DNA of 64,000 nt from Mesorhizobium sp. M1D.F.Ca.ET.043.01.1.1. GTDB lineage: Bacteria > Pseudomonadota > Alphaproteobacteria > Rhizobiales > Rhizobiaceae. The position numbers were made by a program, and so were the translations under genes. This document shows, piece by piece, positions 18,531 to 26,715 of this stretch (position 1 is the first letter of the stretch; each line of letters begins with the position of its first letter). The notes beneath the pieces are model-generated. The model did no database searches, had not been told where the DNA came from, and saw only the letters and a list, made by a program, of their open reading frames with translations. The stretch is from positions 2,666,001-2,730,000 of the forward strand of contig NZ_CP034444.1 in NCBI RefSeq assembly GCF_003952385.1, written 5' to 3'.

Positions 18531-18719
18531 ATGCCCAATAGTTTCAAGACCGGTGACATCGTCAAGCTGAAATCCGGAGGCCCGCAGATGACGATCAGCG
18601 ACGGCGCGGCGTCCGGCACTTATCTGTGCCACTGGTTCAACCGCGAGGGCGGCGTCTGGACCCCGCAACATGCCGGCTTCAAGCCGGACCAGCTGGTGGT
18701 GGTCGACGAACGGAAATAA
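18531..18719 (+). CDS. DUF2158 (YodC-like) small protein
   Basis: A 62-residue protein that starts MPNSFKTGDIVKLKSGGP and contains Met-Thr-Ile, CHWFNREGG and a C-terminal QLVVVDE, all typical of the DUF2158 family: small SH3-like barrels of unknown function. The ribosome site GGAGG ends 6 bases upstream. It lies 127 bases after the tetR-type gene and is probably independent. Confidence 0.85.
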   Translation: MPNSFKTGDIVKLKSGGPQMTISDGAASGTYLCHWFNREGGVWTPQHAGFKPDQLVVVDERK

Positions 18720-18871
18720 TTTCGCCCACCCTCGGGTCGGCTCCGGTCCGGCTTTGCCGGACCTTCCTGCTCTCATTGTCTCGCCGGAAGCGACCGACGG
18801 ATTCTCCCTGTCACCGCGTTTAACGGCTGAAGCATGGCCGCCAACGGCCGCGCGCAACCGGAGACGAGAGC

Positions 18872-19297
18872 ATGATCCGCCACACGATATTCGTCGTTGC
18901 CCTTGGATTGCAGACCGCGGCCGCCCAGACAACGACGCCGACCGCCTCACCGGTGCAACCGGCACCAAGCGCGTCCACTCCCGCCGCCGTCAAGCCTGGC
19001 ATCACGCTGGAAAAGTTCGAGGCGCGCCGGGAAAAGGCGTTCATGCGAGCCGACACCGACGGCGACAGCAAGGTCAGCCTCGCCGAATGGACGGCGTTCC
19101 AGACCGAGCGCAAGGCCAAGGGCGACCCGGCCAGGTCGTTCGCGCGCATGGACGCCAACAAGGACGGGGTCGTCGACAAGTCGGAACTCGACGCTTTCCT
19201 CGCCAAACGCTTCGCCAGGCTCGACAAGAACAGCGACGGCACGCTCGGCGCCGACGAGAGGCCGGGCCACAAAACCGCTCCCAATCAGGAGCAATGA
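18872..19297 (+). CDS. Secreted EF-hand calcium-binding protein
   Basis: A 141-residue protein. Residues 1-18 are a Sec signal ending AAA-Q, followed by a Thr/Pro/Ala-rich linker (19-42). Three EF-hand loops are visible: DTDGDSKVSLAE (61-72), DANKDGVVDKSE (94-105) and DKNSDGTLGADE (118-129); the first two have good ligands, the last is slightly degenerate. Predicted periplasmic. It sits 45 bases upstream of an ECF sigma factor, a recurrent pairing in alphaproteobacteria, so it may be part of the signalling unit. Confidence 0.88.
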   Translation: MIRHTIFVVALGLQTAAAQTTTPTASPVQPAPSASTPAAVKPGITLEKFEARREKAFMRADTDGDSKVSLAEWTAFQTERKAKGDPARSFARMDANKDGVVDKSELDAFLAKRFARLDKNSDGTLGADERPGHKTAPNQEQ

Positions 19298-19342
19298 CCG
19301 AGAGGTTATGCAGCACGATGATCAGCGGGAGCGCCCAGCTTG

Positions 19343-19879
19343 ATGGGCGCCGATCCGGACGAGGAACTGGTACGGCGTATCGGTGCCGGCGACCAGGCCG
19401 CCGTGCAGGCGATGGTGGCGCGCAAGCTGCCGCGCGTGCTTTCGCTCGCCAACCGCATGCTCGGCGACGCGGCCGAGGCCGAGGACGTCGCCCAGGAGAC
19501 CTTCGTGCGCATCTGGCGTCATGCCTCCGGCTGGCGCCAGGGACCCGCGCGTTTCGACACCTGGATCCACCGCGTGGCGCTCAACCTCTGCTACGACCGG
19601 CTGCGGCGACGCCGCGAGTGGACGACGGACGAGCTGCCGGAGGTGGCCGATGAAACGCCGCTTCCCGACGCGGGAGACGAAGGCCGCCATGTGCGGCAGG
19701 CGCTGCAACGCATCGCGCCGCGCCAGCGCGAGGCGATCGTTCTGGTCTATTATCAGGAGATGTCCAACATCGAGGCCGCCGGCGCCATGCAGGTCAGCGT
19801 CGACGCGCTGGAAAGCCTGTTGGCGCGGGGTCGTCGCGCGCTGCAGGCAATGCTCGTCGGAGACGATGGCGATGACTGA
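19343..19879 (+). CDS. ECF-type RNA polymerase sigma factor
   Basis: A 178-residue group IV sigma factor with region 2 (AEAEDVAQETFVRIWRHA) and region 4 (VYYQEMSNIEAAGAMQVSV, followed by LLARGRRAL). The ATG at 19343 is preceded by GGGAGCG; a TTG one codon earlier is less likely. The next gene, 86 bases downstream, encodes a single-pass membrane protein of anti-sigma type, and then a periplasmic metal-sensor-like protein, suggesting an envelope or metal stress circuit. The cognate promoter motif could not be defined from one window. Confidence 0.92.
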   Translation: MGADPDEELVRRIGAGDQAAVQAMVARKLPRVLSLANRMLGDAAEAEDVAQETFVRIWRHASGWRQGPARFDTWIHRVALNLCYDRLRRRREWTTDELPEVADETPLPDAGDEGRHVRQALQRIAPRQREAIVLVYYQEMSNIEAAGAMQVSVDALESLLARGRRALQAMLVGDDGDD

Positions 19880-19965
19880 GACGGTGAAGCACCCGGCGGT
19901 TCCTGGAGCATTGCCGATCCTTGGCGCCTGGGGGGCCACGTCAAGACCGCGGAAGGGGGAACGGG

Positions 19966-20415
19966 ATGGCTGAGGAAAGAAAGACCTCGGACGTGCGGAT
20001 GGATGCCCGGCGCTTCGCCGCGCTGGCGGACGCCTATGGCAGCGCCCTGCATCGCTGGCCGCGGGCCGAGCAGGCTGCCGCCACACTGTTTGCTGAGAGC
20101 GAGGAAGGCCGCGCCATCCTGGCGCGCGCCGGCAGGCTCGACGCCGTCCTCGACCGTCATCACGTCGAAGCCCCAAGCCGGACGCTGCATGGCGAGATTG
20201 TCGCGCGAGCCACCACGCAACTCAGACAAGGACGCCATCGCCGGTTCTGGTGGCTGGGCTTCGGGCTCGCCGGCGTTGGTCTCGCCGGCGCCGTGGCCGG
20301 GCTGGCGCTGGTCACCGTCGTCACGCCGGATGCCCCGTCCGACCGCTATGTGATGGACGCCAACGCAACGTCGTTCGGCGATGCCGGTCCCGACGCCGAC
20401 ACGGAGGACCTATGA
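19966..20415 (+). CDS. Probable anti-sigma factor (single-pass membrane protein)
   Basis: A 149-residue protein directly downstream of the sigma gene. Residues 1-85 are a charged helical cytosolic part (MDARRFAALADAYGSALHRWP), residues about 88-113 a transmembrane helix rich in Gly/Ala, and the short periplasmic tail is acidic (DAGPDADTEDL). The cytosolic half with a WPRAEQ segment resembles small hypothetical proteins that sit beside alphaproteobacterial ECF factors. No zinc-binding HxxxCxxC is present. AAGGGGG precedes the ATG. The anti-sigma role is inferred from position and topology. Confidence 0.65.
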   Translation: MAEERKTSDVRMDARRFAALADAYGSALHRWPRAEQAAATLFAESEEGRAILARAGRLDAVLDRHHVEAPSRTLHGEIVARATTQLRQGRHRRFWWLGFGLAGVGLAGAVAGLALVTVVTPDAPSDRYVMDANATSFGDAGPDADTEDL

Positions 20416-20858
20416 ACGCTCGTCTTTTCGCGGCATCGCTGGTGCTGAACGTCTTTCTGCTCGGCGCTGTCGCCGGCGGCGCCGGCTGGCTTATCGGCAG
20501 GTCCAGCGTGGGCTATTCGCTGGAATCGGCCGACGGCCAGCTTCCCGCCAACGACCGCAAGGCGTTCCGCCAGGCGATGCGCGAGGTTCGTCGCGAGTCA
20601 CGACAGGTCATCCTCGACGGGCAGCAGGCACGGCGCGAGGCGGCAAACCTTTTGCAGCAACCGACGCTGGACGCGAACGCCCTGGCCGCCGCCCTGGAGC
20701 GGGCGCGCAATGCCGACGCCACCATCCGCAGCCGGCTGGAACACCGCATCGTCGAATTCGCCGCGTCGAGCTCACCCGAGGACCGCAAGCTGTTGGCCGA
20801 CGCCTTGCTGCGCCATGTCGGCAGGCAGCGGTTGCCGGTTGCAAAAAATACGCCCTGA
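20412..20858 (+). CDS. Periplasmic heavy-metal-sensor-like (Spy/CnrX superfamily) protein
   Basis: A 148-residue protein with an N-terminal membrane anchor (residues 5-28) and a helical periplasmic domain containing NDRKAFRQAMRE, RRESRQVILDGQQARRE and LEHRIVEFAASSSPEDRKLL, the two-helix-hairpin pattern of metal-resistance (Metal_resist) proteins. No His/Met/Cys metal ligands dominate, so sensing of metal is not assured. The ATG overlaps the upstream stop by four bases, so translation is coupled to the probable anti-sigma gene. Confidence 0.75.
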   Translation: MNARLFAASLVLNVFLLGAVAGGAGWLIGRSSVGYSLESADGQLPANDRKAFRQAMREVRRESRQVILDGQQARREAANLLQQPTLDANALAAALERARNADATIRSRLEHRIVEFAASSSPEDRKLLADALLRHVGRQRLPVAKNTP

Positions 20859-20908
20859 CTAGCGACGGAAACCGCAAGCCGCCTCCGTTCAAGGGAAAGA
20901 GGGACAGG

Positions 20909-20930
20909 CCTGCCGCGGGAATGCGGCAGG
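20909..20930 (+). terminator. Terminator-like hairpin after the metal-sensor gene
   Basis: CCTGCCGC (20909-20916) pairs perfectly with GCGGCAGG (20923-20930) around GGGAAT, followed by the pyrimidine run TTCTCTTC. It lies 50 bases after the sensor gene and 34 before the GCG_CRPN gene, so it either ends the sigma operon or attenuates entry into the next gene. Confidence 0.6.
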
Positions 20931-20964
20931 TTCTCTTCAACCTCGAGAAATCCGGGAGTATCCC

Positions 20965-21258
20965 ATGAACGGTCTGACGAAATATTCGCTCGCTGCCGCC
21001 CTCGCCATCGGCGGGACGGCCGCGGCAAGTGCCGCCTCGGCAATGCCGATGGCGCCGGTTGCAGCACCTGCGCTTGTCGAGCATGTGGCGTGGGGCTGCG
21101 GCCCCGGATGGCATCCCAACCACTGGGGGCGCTGCGTCCCCAATCGCCGCGTGGTCTATCCGGGCTACTACTCCGAGCGTCTATATCGGCCCGGTCTGGC
21201 ATCCCTGGCACCGCTATCACTACTGGCGCCGCTGGTAAGCCGCCTGCCGGTCTCATGA
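20965..21258 (+). CDS. GCG_CRPN small secreted protein with frameshifted tail
   Basis: A 97-residue product as read. Residues 1-26 are a Sec signal ending ASAMP. The core WGCGPGWHPNHWGRCVPN is the GCG_CRPN hallmark, shared with the minus-strand gene at 24108. Members end in a Trp/His/Tyr/Arg-rich tail. Here that tail (YIGPVWHPWHRYHYWRRW, then TAA at 21236-21238) lies in the +1 frame, whereas the open frame gives a Leu-rich tail untypical of the family. The switch occurs at the single C after GAG near 21179. This is a recent frameshift or a sequencing error. Function unknown. Confidence 0.75.
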   Translation: MNGLTKYSLAAALAIGGTAAASAASAMPMAPVAAPALVEHVAWGCGPGWHPNHWGRCVPNRRVVYPGYYSERLYRPGLASLAPLSLLAPLVSRLPVS

Positions 21259-21274
21259 TGCCCGTGCCGGCATA

Positions 21275-22798
21275 ATGAGACTTTTCGCCCATCACGACAT
21301 GCCGGCGGCGCGACCTGCGCCGGCCCGCATGACGGAGGCTGTGTTGGCCCTATCCGTTTCAAATGCCGTTCCGCCCGATCCGGCGCTGGTCGCGCTCAAC
21401 CGCTTCGGGCTCGGCGCGAGACCCGGCGACGATCTTGGCAAGATCGCGGCGGATGCGCGAGGCTATCTCAAGGCCGAGCTCAAGCGGCAGGATGTCGCCC
21501 TTATCACGGCCGACGATTCCAGGAATGCCGGGTTGCTGGACAGCACCGCCGCGATCCAGGCCAGCATGGCCGCTGCCGCGGAGCGCAAGGCGGCGCGGGA
21601 AGCGAAGGCGGCGCCCGTCATGCAGCCTGCGACAGACACCGCGGACAACCGGACCGACGCAAAAGAGAAGCCAGCCGTGCCGCCGGTCGAGGCCGATATC
21701 TATCGTGATGAAGCGCAAGCCCGTTTCGACAAGGCGCTCAATGCCGCACCGGGCTTTGTCGAACGTCTGGTCGGCTTCTGGTCGAACCATTTCTGCGTCT
21801 CGGTCGCCAAGGCCCAGGTCGTGCGGGCCTGCGCCGGCGCCTTCGAGCGCGAGGCGATCCGCCCCTTCGTGCTCGGCCGTTTCGCCGACATGCTGCTGGC
21901 GGTCGAGCATCATCCGGCCATGCTGTTCTTTCTCGACAACCAGCAGTCTATCGGGCCGGACTCCCGCGCCGGCAAAAGGCGCGGCCGTGGCCTCAACGAG
22001 AACCTTGCCCGCGAAATCCTGGAACTGCACACGCTGGGGGTCGGCAGCGGCTACAGCCAGGCGGACGTCACCAGCTTCGCCGGCATGCTGACCGGCTGGA
22101 CCATGGCGGGCCGCGAGGGTCGCTTGGGCGAACCCGGCACGTTCGTCTTCAACGCCAATGCGCATCAGCCTGGCGAGGCGGTGCTGCTCGGCAAGACCTA
22201 TCCGGCGGGCGGCATGGGCCAGGCAGAAGCCGCGCTCAACGACATCGCCCGCCACCCGGCAACCGCGCGACACATCGCCGCCAAGCTCGCGCGTCATTTC
22301 ATCGCCGACGATCCGCCGCCACAGTCCGTCGCACATCTGGCCGCGGTCTTCACCAAGACAAACGGTGACTTGCGCGCATTGGCGCTCGCATTGGTCGACA
22401 TGCCCGAAACCTGGTCGATGCCGCTCGCCAAGCTGCGCGCCCCCTTCGACTACGTCATGGCCTTGAGGCGGGCGATTGGCCCTGCCGCCGGCAACGAGCC
22501 GCAACGATCACTTCGCTGGCTAAGGGCCTTGGGCGAGCCGCTCTGGCAGCCGCCCGGGCCGAACGGCTTTTCCGACCGGATCGACAATTGGGCTTCGGCC
22601 GAAGGCCTGAAGACCCGCCTCGATATCGCCTGGCAGGCGGCGAAGCAGGCGGACGATGTCGGCAATCCCGACGACATGCTTGCCGCAGTGATCGGCGCCT
22701 CCGCCTCGAACGAAACGAAAGAGGCGATCGCGCGCGCCGAATCCAGGCAGCAAGGCCTGGCGCTGCTTTTGATGACGCCGGAATTCCAGCGCCGGTGA
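21275..22798 (+). CDS. DUF1800 domain protein
   Basis: A 507-residue protein of the DUF1800 family, recognisable from LNRFGLGARPGD near the N-terminus, GFWSNHFCVS, LNENLAREILELHTLGVGSGYSQADV (in part) and the C-terminal LLLMTPEFQRR. The family is always paired with a DUF1501 protein, as here, and is assumed to be secreted, though no clear signal peptide is visible. An Ala/Lys-rich insert occupies about residues 95-140. Start uncertain: ATG at 21275 is used, but an ATG at 21329 is also possible; neither has a good ribosome site. Confidence 0.88.
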   Translation: MRLFAHHDMPAARPAPARMTEAVLALSVSNAVPPDPALVALNRFGLGARPGDDLGKIAADARGYLKAELKRQDVALITADDSRNAGLLDSTAAIQASMAAAAERKAAREAKAAPVMQPATDTADNRTDAKEKPAVPPVEADIYRDEAQARFDKALNAAPGFVERLVGFWSNHFCVSVAKAQVVRACAGAFEREAIRPFVLGRFADMLLAVEHHPAMLFFLDNQQSIGPDSRAGKRRGRGLNENLAREILELHTLGVGSGYSQADVTSFAGMLTGWTMAGREGRLGEPGTFVFNANAHQPGEAVLLGKTYPAGGMGQAEAALNDIARHPATARHIAAKLARHFIADDPPPQSVAHLAAVFTKTNGDLRALALALVDMPETWSMPLAKLRAPFDYVMALRRAIGPAAGNEPQRSLRWLRALGEPLWQPPGPNGFSDRIDNWASAEGLKTRLDIAWQAAKQADDVGNPDDMLAAVIGASASNETKEAIARAESRQQGLALLLMTPEFQRR

Positions 22799-22818
22799 AC
22801 AGCAATGGAGATGCGGCG

Positions 22819-24057
22819 ATGAGCCTTCTTTGCGAAACCCCCAGCCTTTCCCGCCGCGCCGTGCTGATGAGCGGCGGCGCGCTGTTCGCCTGGGCCTATC
22901 TGCCGCGCTTTGCCCGCGCGGCAGACAATCGCGATCCGCGCCTCGTCGTCATCGTGCTGCGCGGCGCGCTGGACGGCCTGTCGACGATCGGCCCGGTCGG
23001 CGATCCCGATTATGCCGGCCTGCATGGCGACATCGCGCTTTCCCTCTCGGGCTCCAATCCGGCGCTGCCGCTCGACGGCTTCTTCGCGGTCAACCCGGCG
23101 ATGCCGGTGTTCGCGCGGCTGTTCAAGGCGGGCCAGGCGGCGGTGGTGCATGCCGCCGCGACCGGGTATCGCGACCGCTCGCATTTCGACGGCCAGGACG
23201 TGCTGGAAAGCGGCCTCCCCGGCCCCGGCAACGCCACAACCGGCTGGCTCAACCGGGCTCTTGCCAGCCTGCCGGCGGGCGAGCGCGTGGCGAGAGCCGG
23301 CGGGCTGGCGGTCGGGCCGTCGACGCCGCTGGTGATCCGCGGCGCCGCGCCCGTGCTCGGCTGGGCGCCGCAGGCGCTGCCGACGCCCGGCGACGCGCTG
23401 GCCGAGCGGGTGCTCGACCTTTACAATCATCGCGATCCGGTGCTGGCGGCCGCCTTGCAGAAAGGCCTCGACGCCGACCGGCTGGCAATGAGCGATGAGC
23501 TCGACGGCAAGACGATGAAACCCAAGGGCGGCCTCGACAGCGCCGCCGGCATGCGGCAGTCGGCGCGAGGCGCGGCGAAACTGATGGCGGCCGACGACGG
23601 CCCGCGTATCGCGGCACTCGCCTTCGACGGCTGGGACACGCACGTCAACGAAGGCGGCGCCACCGGCCGGCTCGCCAATCTGCTCGGCGGCCTCGACGGC
23701 GCCTTCGAGGAGTTCCAGAAGGGGCTCGGCGAGCGCTGGAACGATACGGCGATCGTCACCATCACCGAATTCGGCCGCACCGCCCGCATCAACGGCACGG
23801 TCGGCACCGATCACGGCACCGGCACGGTAGTTCTGCTCGCAGGAGGCGCGATCAAGGGCGGCCGCGTCATCGCCGATTGGCCCGGCCTGAAGCCGGCCCA
23901 GCTTTACGAAGGCCGCGACCTCGCGCCGACCAGCGATGTGCGCGCGGTGCTGAAGGGTGTGCTCGCCGATCAATTCGGGCTGTCCGCCGCCGTGCTTGGC
24001 GACAAGGTGTTTCCGGACTCGTCGGCGGTGAAGCCGATGCGCAATCTGGTTGTGTGA
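22819..24057 (+). CDS. DUF1501 domain protein, Tat-exported
   Basis: A 412-residue DUF1501 protein, a sulfatase/alkaline-phosphatase-like fold. The N-terminus has a twin-arginine signal (SRRAVLMSGGALFAWA...ARAAD), so it is exported folded. Later landmarks are VVIVLRGALDGLS, DRSHFDGQDVLESG, FDGWDTHVNEGG, ITEFGRTARINGT and DHGTGTVVLLAGG, all typical. GGAG lies 8 bases upstream of the ATG. It starts 20 bases after the DUF1800 gene; the pair is always syntenic and probably acts together in the periplasm, but the substrate is unknown. Confidence 0.92.
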   Translation: MSLLCETPSLSRRAVLMSGGALFAWAYLPRFARAADNRDPRLVVIVLRGALDGLSTIGPVGDPDYAGLHGDIALSLSGSNPALPLDGFFAVNPAMPVFARLFKAGQAAVVHAAATGYRDRSHFDGQDVLESGLPGPGNATTGWLNRALASLPAGERVARAGGLAVGPSTPLVIRGAAPVLGWAPQALPTPGDALAERVLDLYNHRDPVLAAALQKGLDADRLAMSDELDGKTMKPKGGLDSAAGMRQSARGAAKLMAADDGPRIAALAFDGWDTHVNEGGATGRLANLLGGLDGAFEEFQKGLGERWNDTAIVTITEFGRTARINGTVGTDHGTGTVVLLAGGAIKGGRVIADWPGLKPAQLYEGRDLAPTSDVRAVLKGVLADQFGLSAAVLGDKVFPDSSAVKPMRNLVV

Positions 24058-24065
24058 ATGGAAAC

Positions 24066-24091
24066 CGCCCGCGCCGTTTCCAGCGCGGGCG
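24066..24091. terminator. Hairpin between convergent DUF1501 and GCG_CRPN genes
   Basis: CGCCCGCGC (24066-24074) pairs perfectly with GCGCGGGCG (24083-24091) around an 8-base loop. There is no T-run on either strand. It sits 9 bases after the DUF1501 stop and 17 bases before the end of the opposite gene. Confidence 0.55.
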
Positions 24092-24107
24092 TCTGCCCCA
24101 AAGGCGA

Positions 24108-24374
24108 TCACCGGCTCCAATAGCCGGGGTGCCAGCGATGGTGGGCCCAGTAGCCGGGATGCCAATGGCGTACGGGCCGGATGAACCGGCGACCGTTCGG
24201 CACGCATCTGCCCCAGCCGTTCACGTGCCAGCCCGGACCGCAGCGCCATCCGACGCTTTCGATCAGCGGCGGCGCAGCGCTGGGCTTAGCCATCGGCATG
24301 GCCCGCGCGCCGGCGCCGGAGAGCATCAACGTCCCGGCAGCGAGTGCGAACGGCAGAAAATATTTGGTGAGCAT
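24108..24374 (-). CDS. GCG_CRPN small secreted protein (intact copy)
   Basis: An 88-residue protein. Residues 1-25 form a signal peptide ending GARA. The core WRCGPGWHVNGWGRCVPN matches the GCG_CRPN signature and its paralogue at 20965. The tail is HWHPGYWAHHRWHPGYWSR, rich in Trp, His and Tyr, as expected; this is the best evidence that the paralogue's tail is frameshifted. GGAGACG precedes the ATG. The His-rich tail could bind metal, but this is a guess. It converges on the DUF1501 gene. Confidence 0.85.
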   Translation of the reverse strand: MLTKYFLPFALAAGTLMLSGAGARAMPMAKPSAAPPLIESVGWRCGPGWHVNGWGRCVPNGRRFIRPVRHWHPGYWAHHRWHPGYWSR

Positions 24375-24570
24375 AAGGTTCGTCTCCGTGATTCATCCCT
24401 ACCTCCGTGAAACGGAGGAGAGGGGGAAATCCCGTCGCAGCGGGGCCGCTCACATCTTCGTTACATCGGTTCAGCCTTCCGGCCACGCGGCAGTTCGCGG
24501 GTTGGTATCCGCCGCTCCAGCCGAAGGTTCGCCATTGACGTGGCAAGCCTCAGCCCGTCCCGCGGGCAAG

Positions 24571-24584
24571 TTGATCCAGATCAA
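24571..24584 (+). promoter_or_regulatory. FixK/FNR-type anaerobox
   Basis: TTGATCCAGATCAA is a perfect match to the TTGAT-N4-ATCAA consensus bound by FixK/FNR/Anr proteins in rhizobia. It lies 81 bases upstream of the flavoprotein ATG at 24666. With the usual centre at -41.5, transcription would start near 24619. The interval 24375-24665 otherwise shows no gene. Confidence 0.8.
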
Positions 24585-24665
24585 CGAGCCATGATGTGGC
24601 TTGCACTAGGTTTGGCGAACAGTGGATGGACGGAGAGGCCGAAAGCCTGACGGGAGATCGTACCG

Positions 24666-25112
24666 ATGATGATCCGCACGCTCTCGACTTTGGAATGCAC
24701 GAAATTGCTGGCGGCCAACCGCACCGCCCATCTGGCATGCGCGAGGGACGGACAGCCCTACGTCGTGCCCCTCAGCTACGCCTACGCCGACAGTCACCTC
24801 TACGCGTTCTCCCTGCTGGGCAGGAAGATCGACTGGATGCGGGCCAATCCCCTGGTCTGCGCCCAGATAGAGGAACATACCCAGGGGCGCGGATGGAGAA
24901 GCGTGATTGTCGACGGCCGCTATGAAGAATTGACGGACCGGATCGGCCACAAGGTTCAGCGCGACCGTGCATGGTCGGTGCTGAGCAAGCACGCGGACTG
25001 GTGGGAGCCGGGCGCGCTCAAGCCTGTCGCGCCTCCCAGGTCAGACAGCTCGCCGCACATCTTTTTCCGGATCCTTGTCGAAAAGGTCTCGGGACGCGAA
25101 GCAAGTGAATAG
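24666..25112 (+). CDS. Pyridoxamine 5'-phosphate oxidase-family (NimA-like) flavin-binding protein
   Basis: A 148-residue split-barrel protein. ANRTAHLACARDGQPYVVPL, YAFSLLGRKIDWMRANP and EEHTQGRGWRSVIVDGRYEEL are typical of the FMN-binding pyridoxamine-oxidase-like/NimA group; these usually bind FMN or haem and act as small oxidoreductases. GGGAG lies upstream of the ATG. A perfect FixK/FNR box upstream suggests induction under low oxygen, for example in nodules; rhizobial members of this family are often in FixK regulons. Cytosolic and monocistronic. Confidence 0.85.
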   Translation: MMIRTLSTLECTKLLAANRTAHLACARDGQPYVVPLSYAYADSHLYAFSLLGRKIDWMRANPLVCAQIEEHTQGRGWRSVIVDGRYEELTDRIGHKVQRDRAWSVLSKHADWWEPGALKPVAPPRSDSSPHIFFRILVEKVSGREASE

Positions 25113-25134
25113 GCTGCGGCAGCAGGTCGAACGT

Positions 25135-26715
25135 TTATGAAGCCGGGCTATCGCGCAGCGTCGCAACGGTCTTCAGCGCGCCGTCCAGCATGTCGCCTTT
25201 CTCGTCCTTCAGCGCCGCCTCGCGCAGGCGGCGGATCCAGTCGGCGGCGTCGTCGCGGCCCTCGAGCATGGCAAGCGCCGACAGCACGCGGTCGAATTTC
25301 GACTGGGCGCGGGCGTGGGTGTCGCTGTAGCCCTTGATCAGCCGGCGGCAGTTCAGGATCTCCAGCCCAAGCGCATAGTTTTCGCGCGCATGGGCGAGCG
25401 CCAATTCATACCAGCGCTCCAGATGTTCCATCTCGACCTTGTGGCGCAGCAGGCGGCGACGCCAGCGGCGCAGGCCGCCGATGAACCAGAGCATGGCGAA
25501 GCCGGTGAAACTGTCGGTGCGGATGTGGCGGCCGCGATTGATGCGGCGGTCGAGGAAGGCGGCGAGCTTCGGCCGGTCTTCGATGTAGCTGCCCAGCCCC
25601 GCCGGCAGCGTGCCGCAGAATTCCTCGATGCGCGGATGGAAGTACTCGGTGACCTGCAGGACCGTTCCGTCCTTGACGCCGACCTCCTTGCGCACGCGCC
25701 TGTCGCGGGTTGAACGGGTCTTCAGATCGGCGACGCGGATCATGTCGTCGTAGCACATGGCGTTGGCCAGATGTTTCGCCGCGGCGATCGACAGCGCATA
25801 GGCGTGCTCCGGGCCATCTAGCGCGACGGCCTTGTCCAGCCGGTCGAGATACTCGCCGCCATAGGCGATGTCCTGGTAGTCGACGACCTTCTTCAGGCCG
25901 CGTTCGGCCATGTCGCGCATCGGCTCCGGCAGCGCCCGGACGCGGGCGGCAAGATCCTGCCAGCCCTTCAGCAGCGTTTCGGGGCCGCTGACCTTCGGGC
26001 TGGCTTCGGGAGCGGCTGGTTTGGCCGCTGCCTTGTCGCCCGCCGGCGCGGCTGCGATGCCGCGCGCGCGGTCATAGGCGGCGCCGAAGGCGGCAAGGCT
26101 GGCCTTGACGCCACGGCCGCCGGCGCCGATCGCCTGCTCGTAGCTTGCGCGGGCAAACGGCAGCGCGTCGGAACCGGCCAGCGCGCCGAGCAGGCTGGCC
26201 GAGATCATCGTGCCGTTCTCGGCGGCGATCTTTTCCATGTCGAAGGCAATGAAGCGTTTCGCGGCAGCCTCCGCTGTCGCCTGCACCTTCTGCGAGGAGG
26301 CGCGGCCATCGCCCGGCTCGATCTTTTCCGAGACGGCGGCGATGCGATGCGAGGAGGCGATCAGCGTCGTGCGCTCGGGCGTGACGAAGCCGCGGATGAT
26401 GGCGCGGCCGGCTTCCATCAGCTCGGCGGCGATCAGGATGTCGACGTCCCCTTGCGACGGCGACAGCGCGAAGACCGGCAGCCGGCCGGTGTCGCGGGCC
26501 ATCTCGATGTAATAGATCGTCGCGCCGGTGCGCTGGGCAACGCCCGCAACGGACGTCGACTGCGCAATGTAGCCGCTGCGTTCGGCGACGTCGGTGATCC
26601 AGTCGGCGAGCACGCCGCCGCCCTGGCCGCCGACGGCAAGCACGGCGAGTTTTATCACCTGCTCGTCACCGACGGCGTCCGTCCTCGGGCGCAAGGGCGA
26701 GGCCTGGTCAAGCAT
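25135..26715 (-). CDS. iorB: IorB-type beta subunit of 2-oxoacid:ferredoxin oxidoreductase with C-terminal extension
   Basis: A 526-residue beta subunit annotated as indolepyruvate oxidoreductase beta family. Residues about 20-215 are the catalytic gamma/beta domain (VGGQGGGVLADWI, then SVAGVAQRTGATIYYIEM, which helps close the thiamine site). After an Ala/Pro linker (about 220-245) a 280-residue alpha-helical extension follows, a DUF6537-like domain absent from classic archaeal IorB. Together with IorA it should oxidatively decarboxylate an aryl-2-oxoacid to an aryl-CoA plus reduced ferredoxin. The start overlaps the iorA stop by 8 bases. In this cluster the likely substrate is isatinate rather than indolepyruvate (inference). 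Confidence 0.88.
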   Translation of the reverse strand: MLDQASPLRPRTDAVGDEQVIKLAVLAVGGQGGGVLADWITDVAERSGYIAQSTSVAGVAQRTGATIYYIEMARDTGRLPVFALSPSQGDVDILIAAELMEAGRAIIRGFVTPERTTLIASSHRIAAVSEKIEPGDGRASSQKVQATAEAAAKRFIAFDMEKIAAENGTMISASLLGALAGSDALPFARASYEQAIGAGGRGVKASLAAFGAAYDRARGIAAAPAGDKAAAKPAAPEASPKVSGPETLLKGWQDLAARVRALPEPMRDMAERGLKKVVDYQDIAYGGEYLDRLDKAVALDGPEHAYALSIAAAKHLANAMCYDDMIRVADLKTRSTRDRRVRKEVGVKDGTVLQVTEYFHPRIEEFCGTLPAGLGSYIEDRPKLAAFLDRRINRGRHIRTDSFTGFAMLWFIGGLRRWRRRLLRHKVEMEHLERWYELALAHARENYALGLEILNCRRLIKGYSDTHARAQSKFDRVLSALAMLEGRDDAADWIRRLREAALKDEKGDMLDGALKTVATLRDSPAS

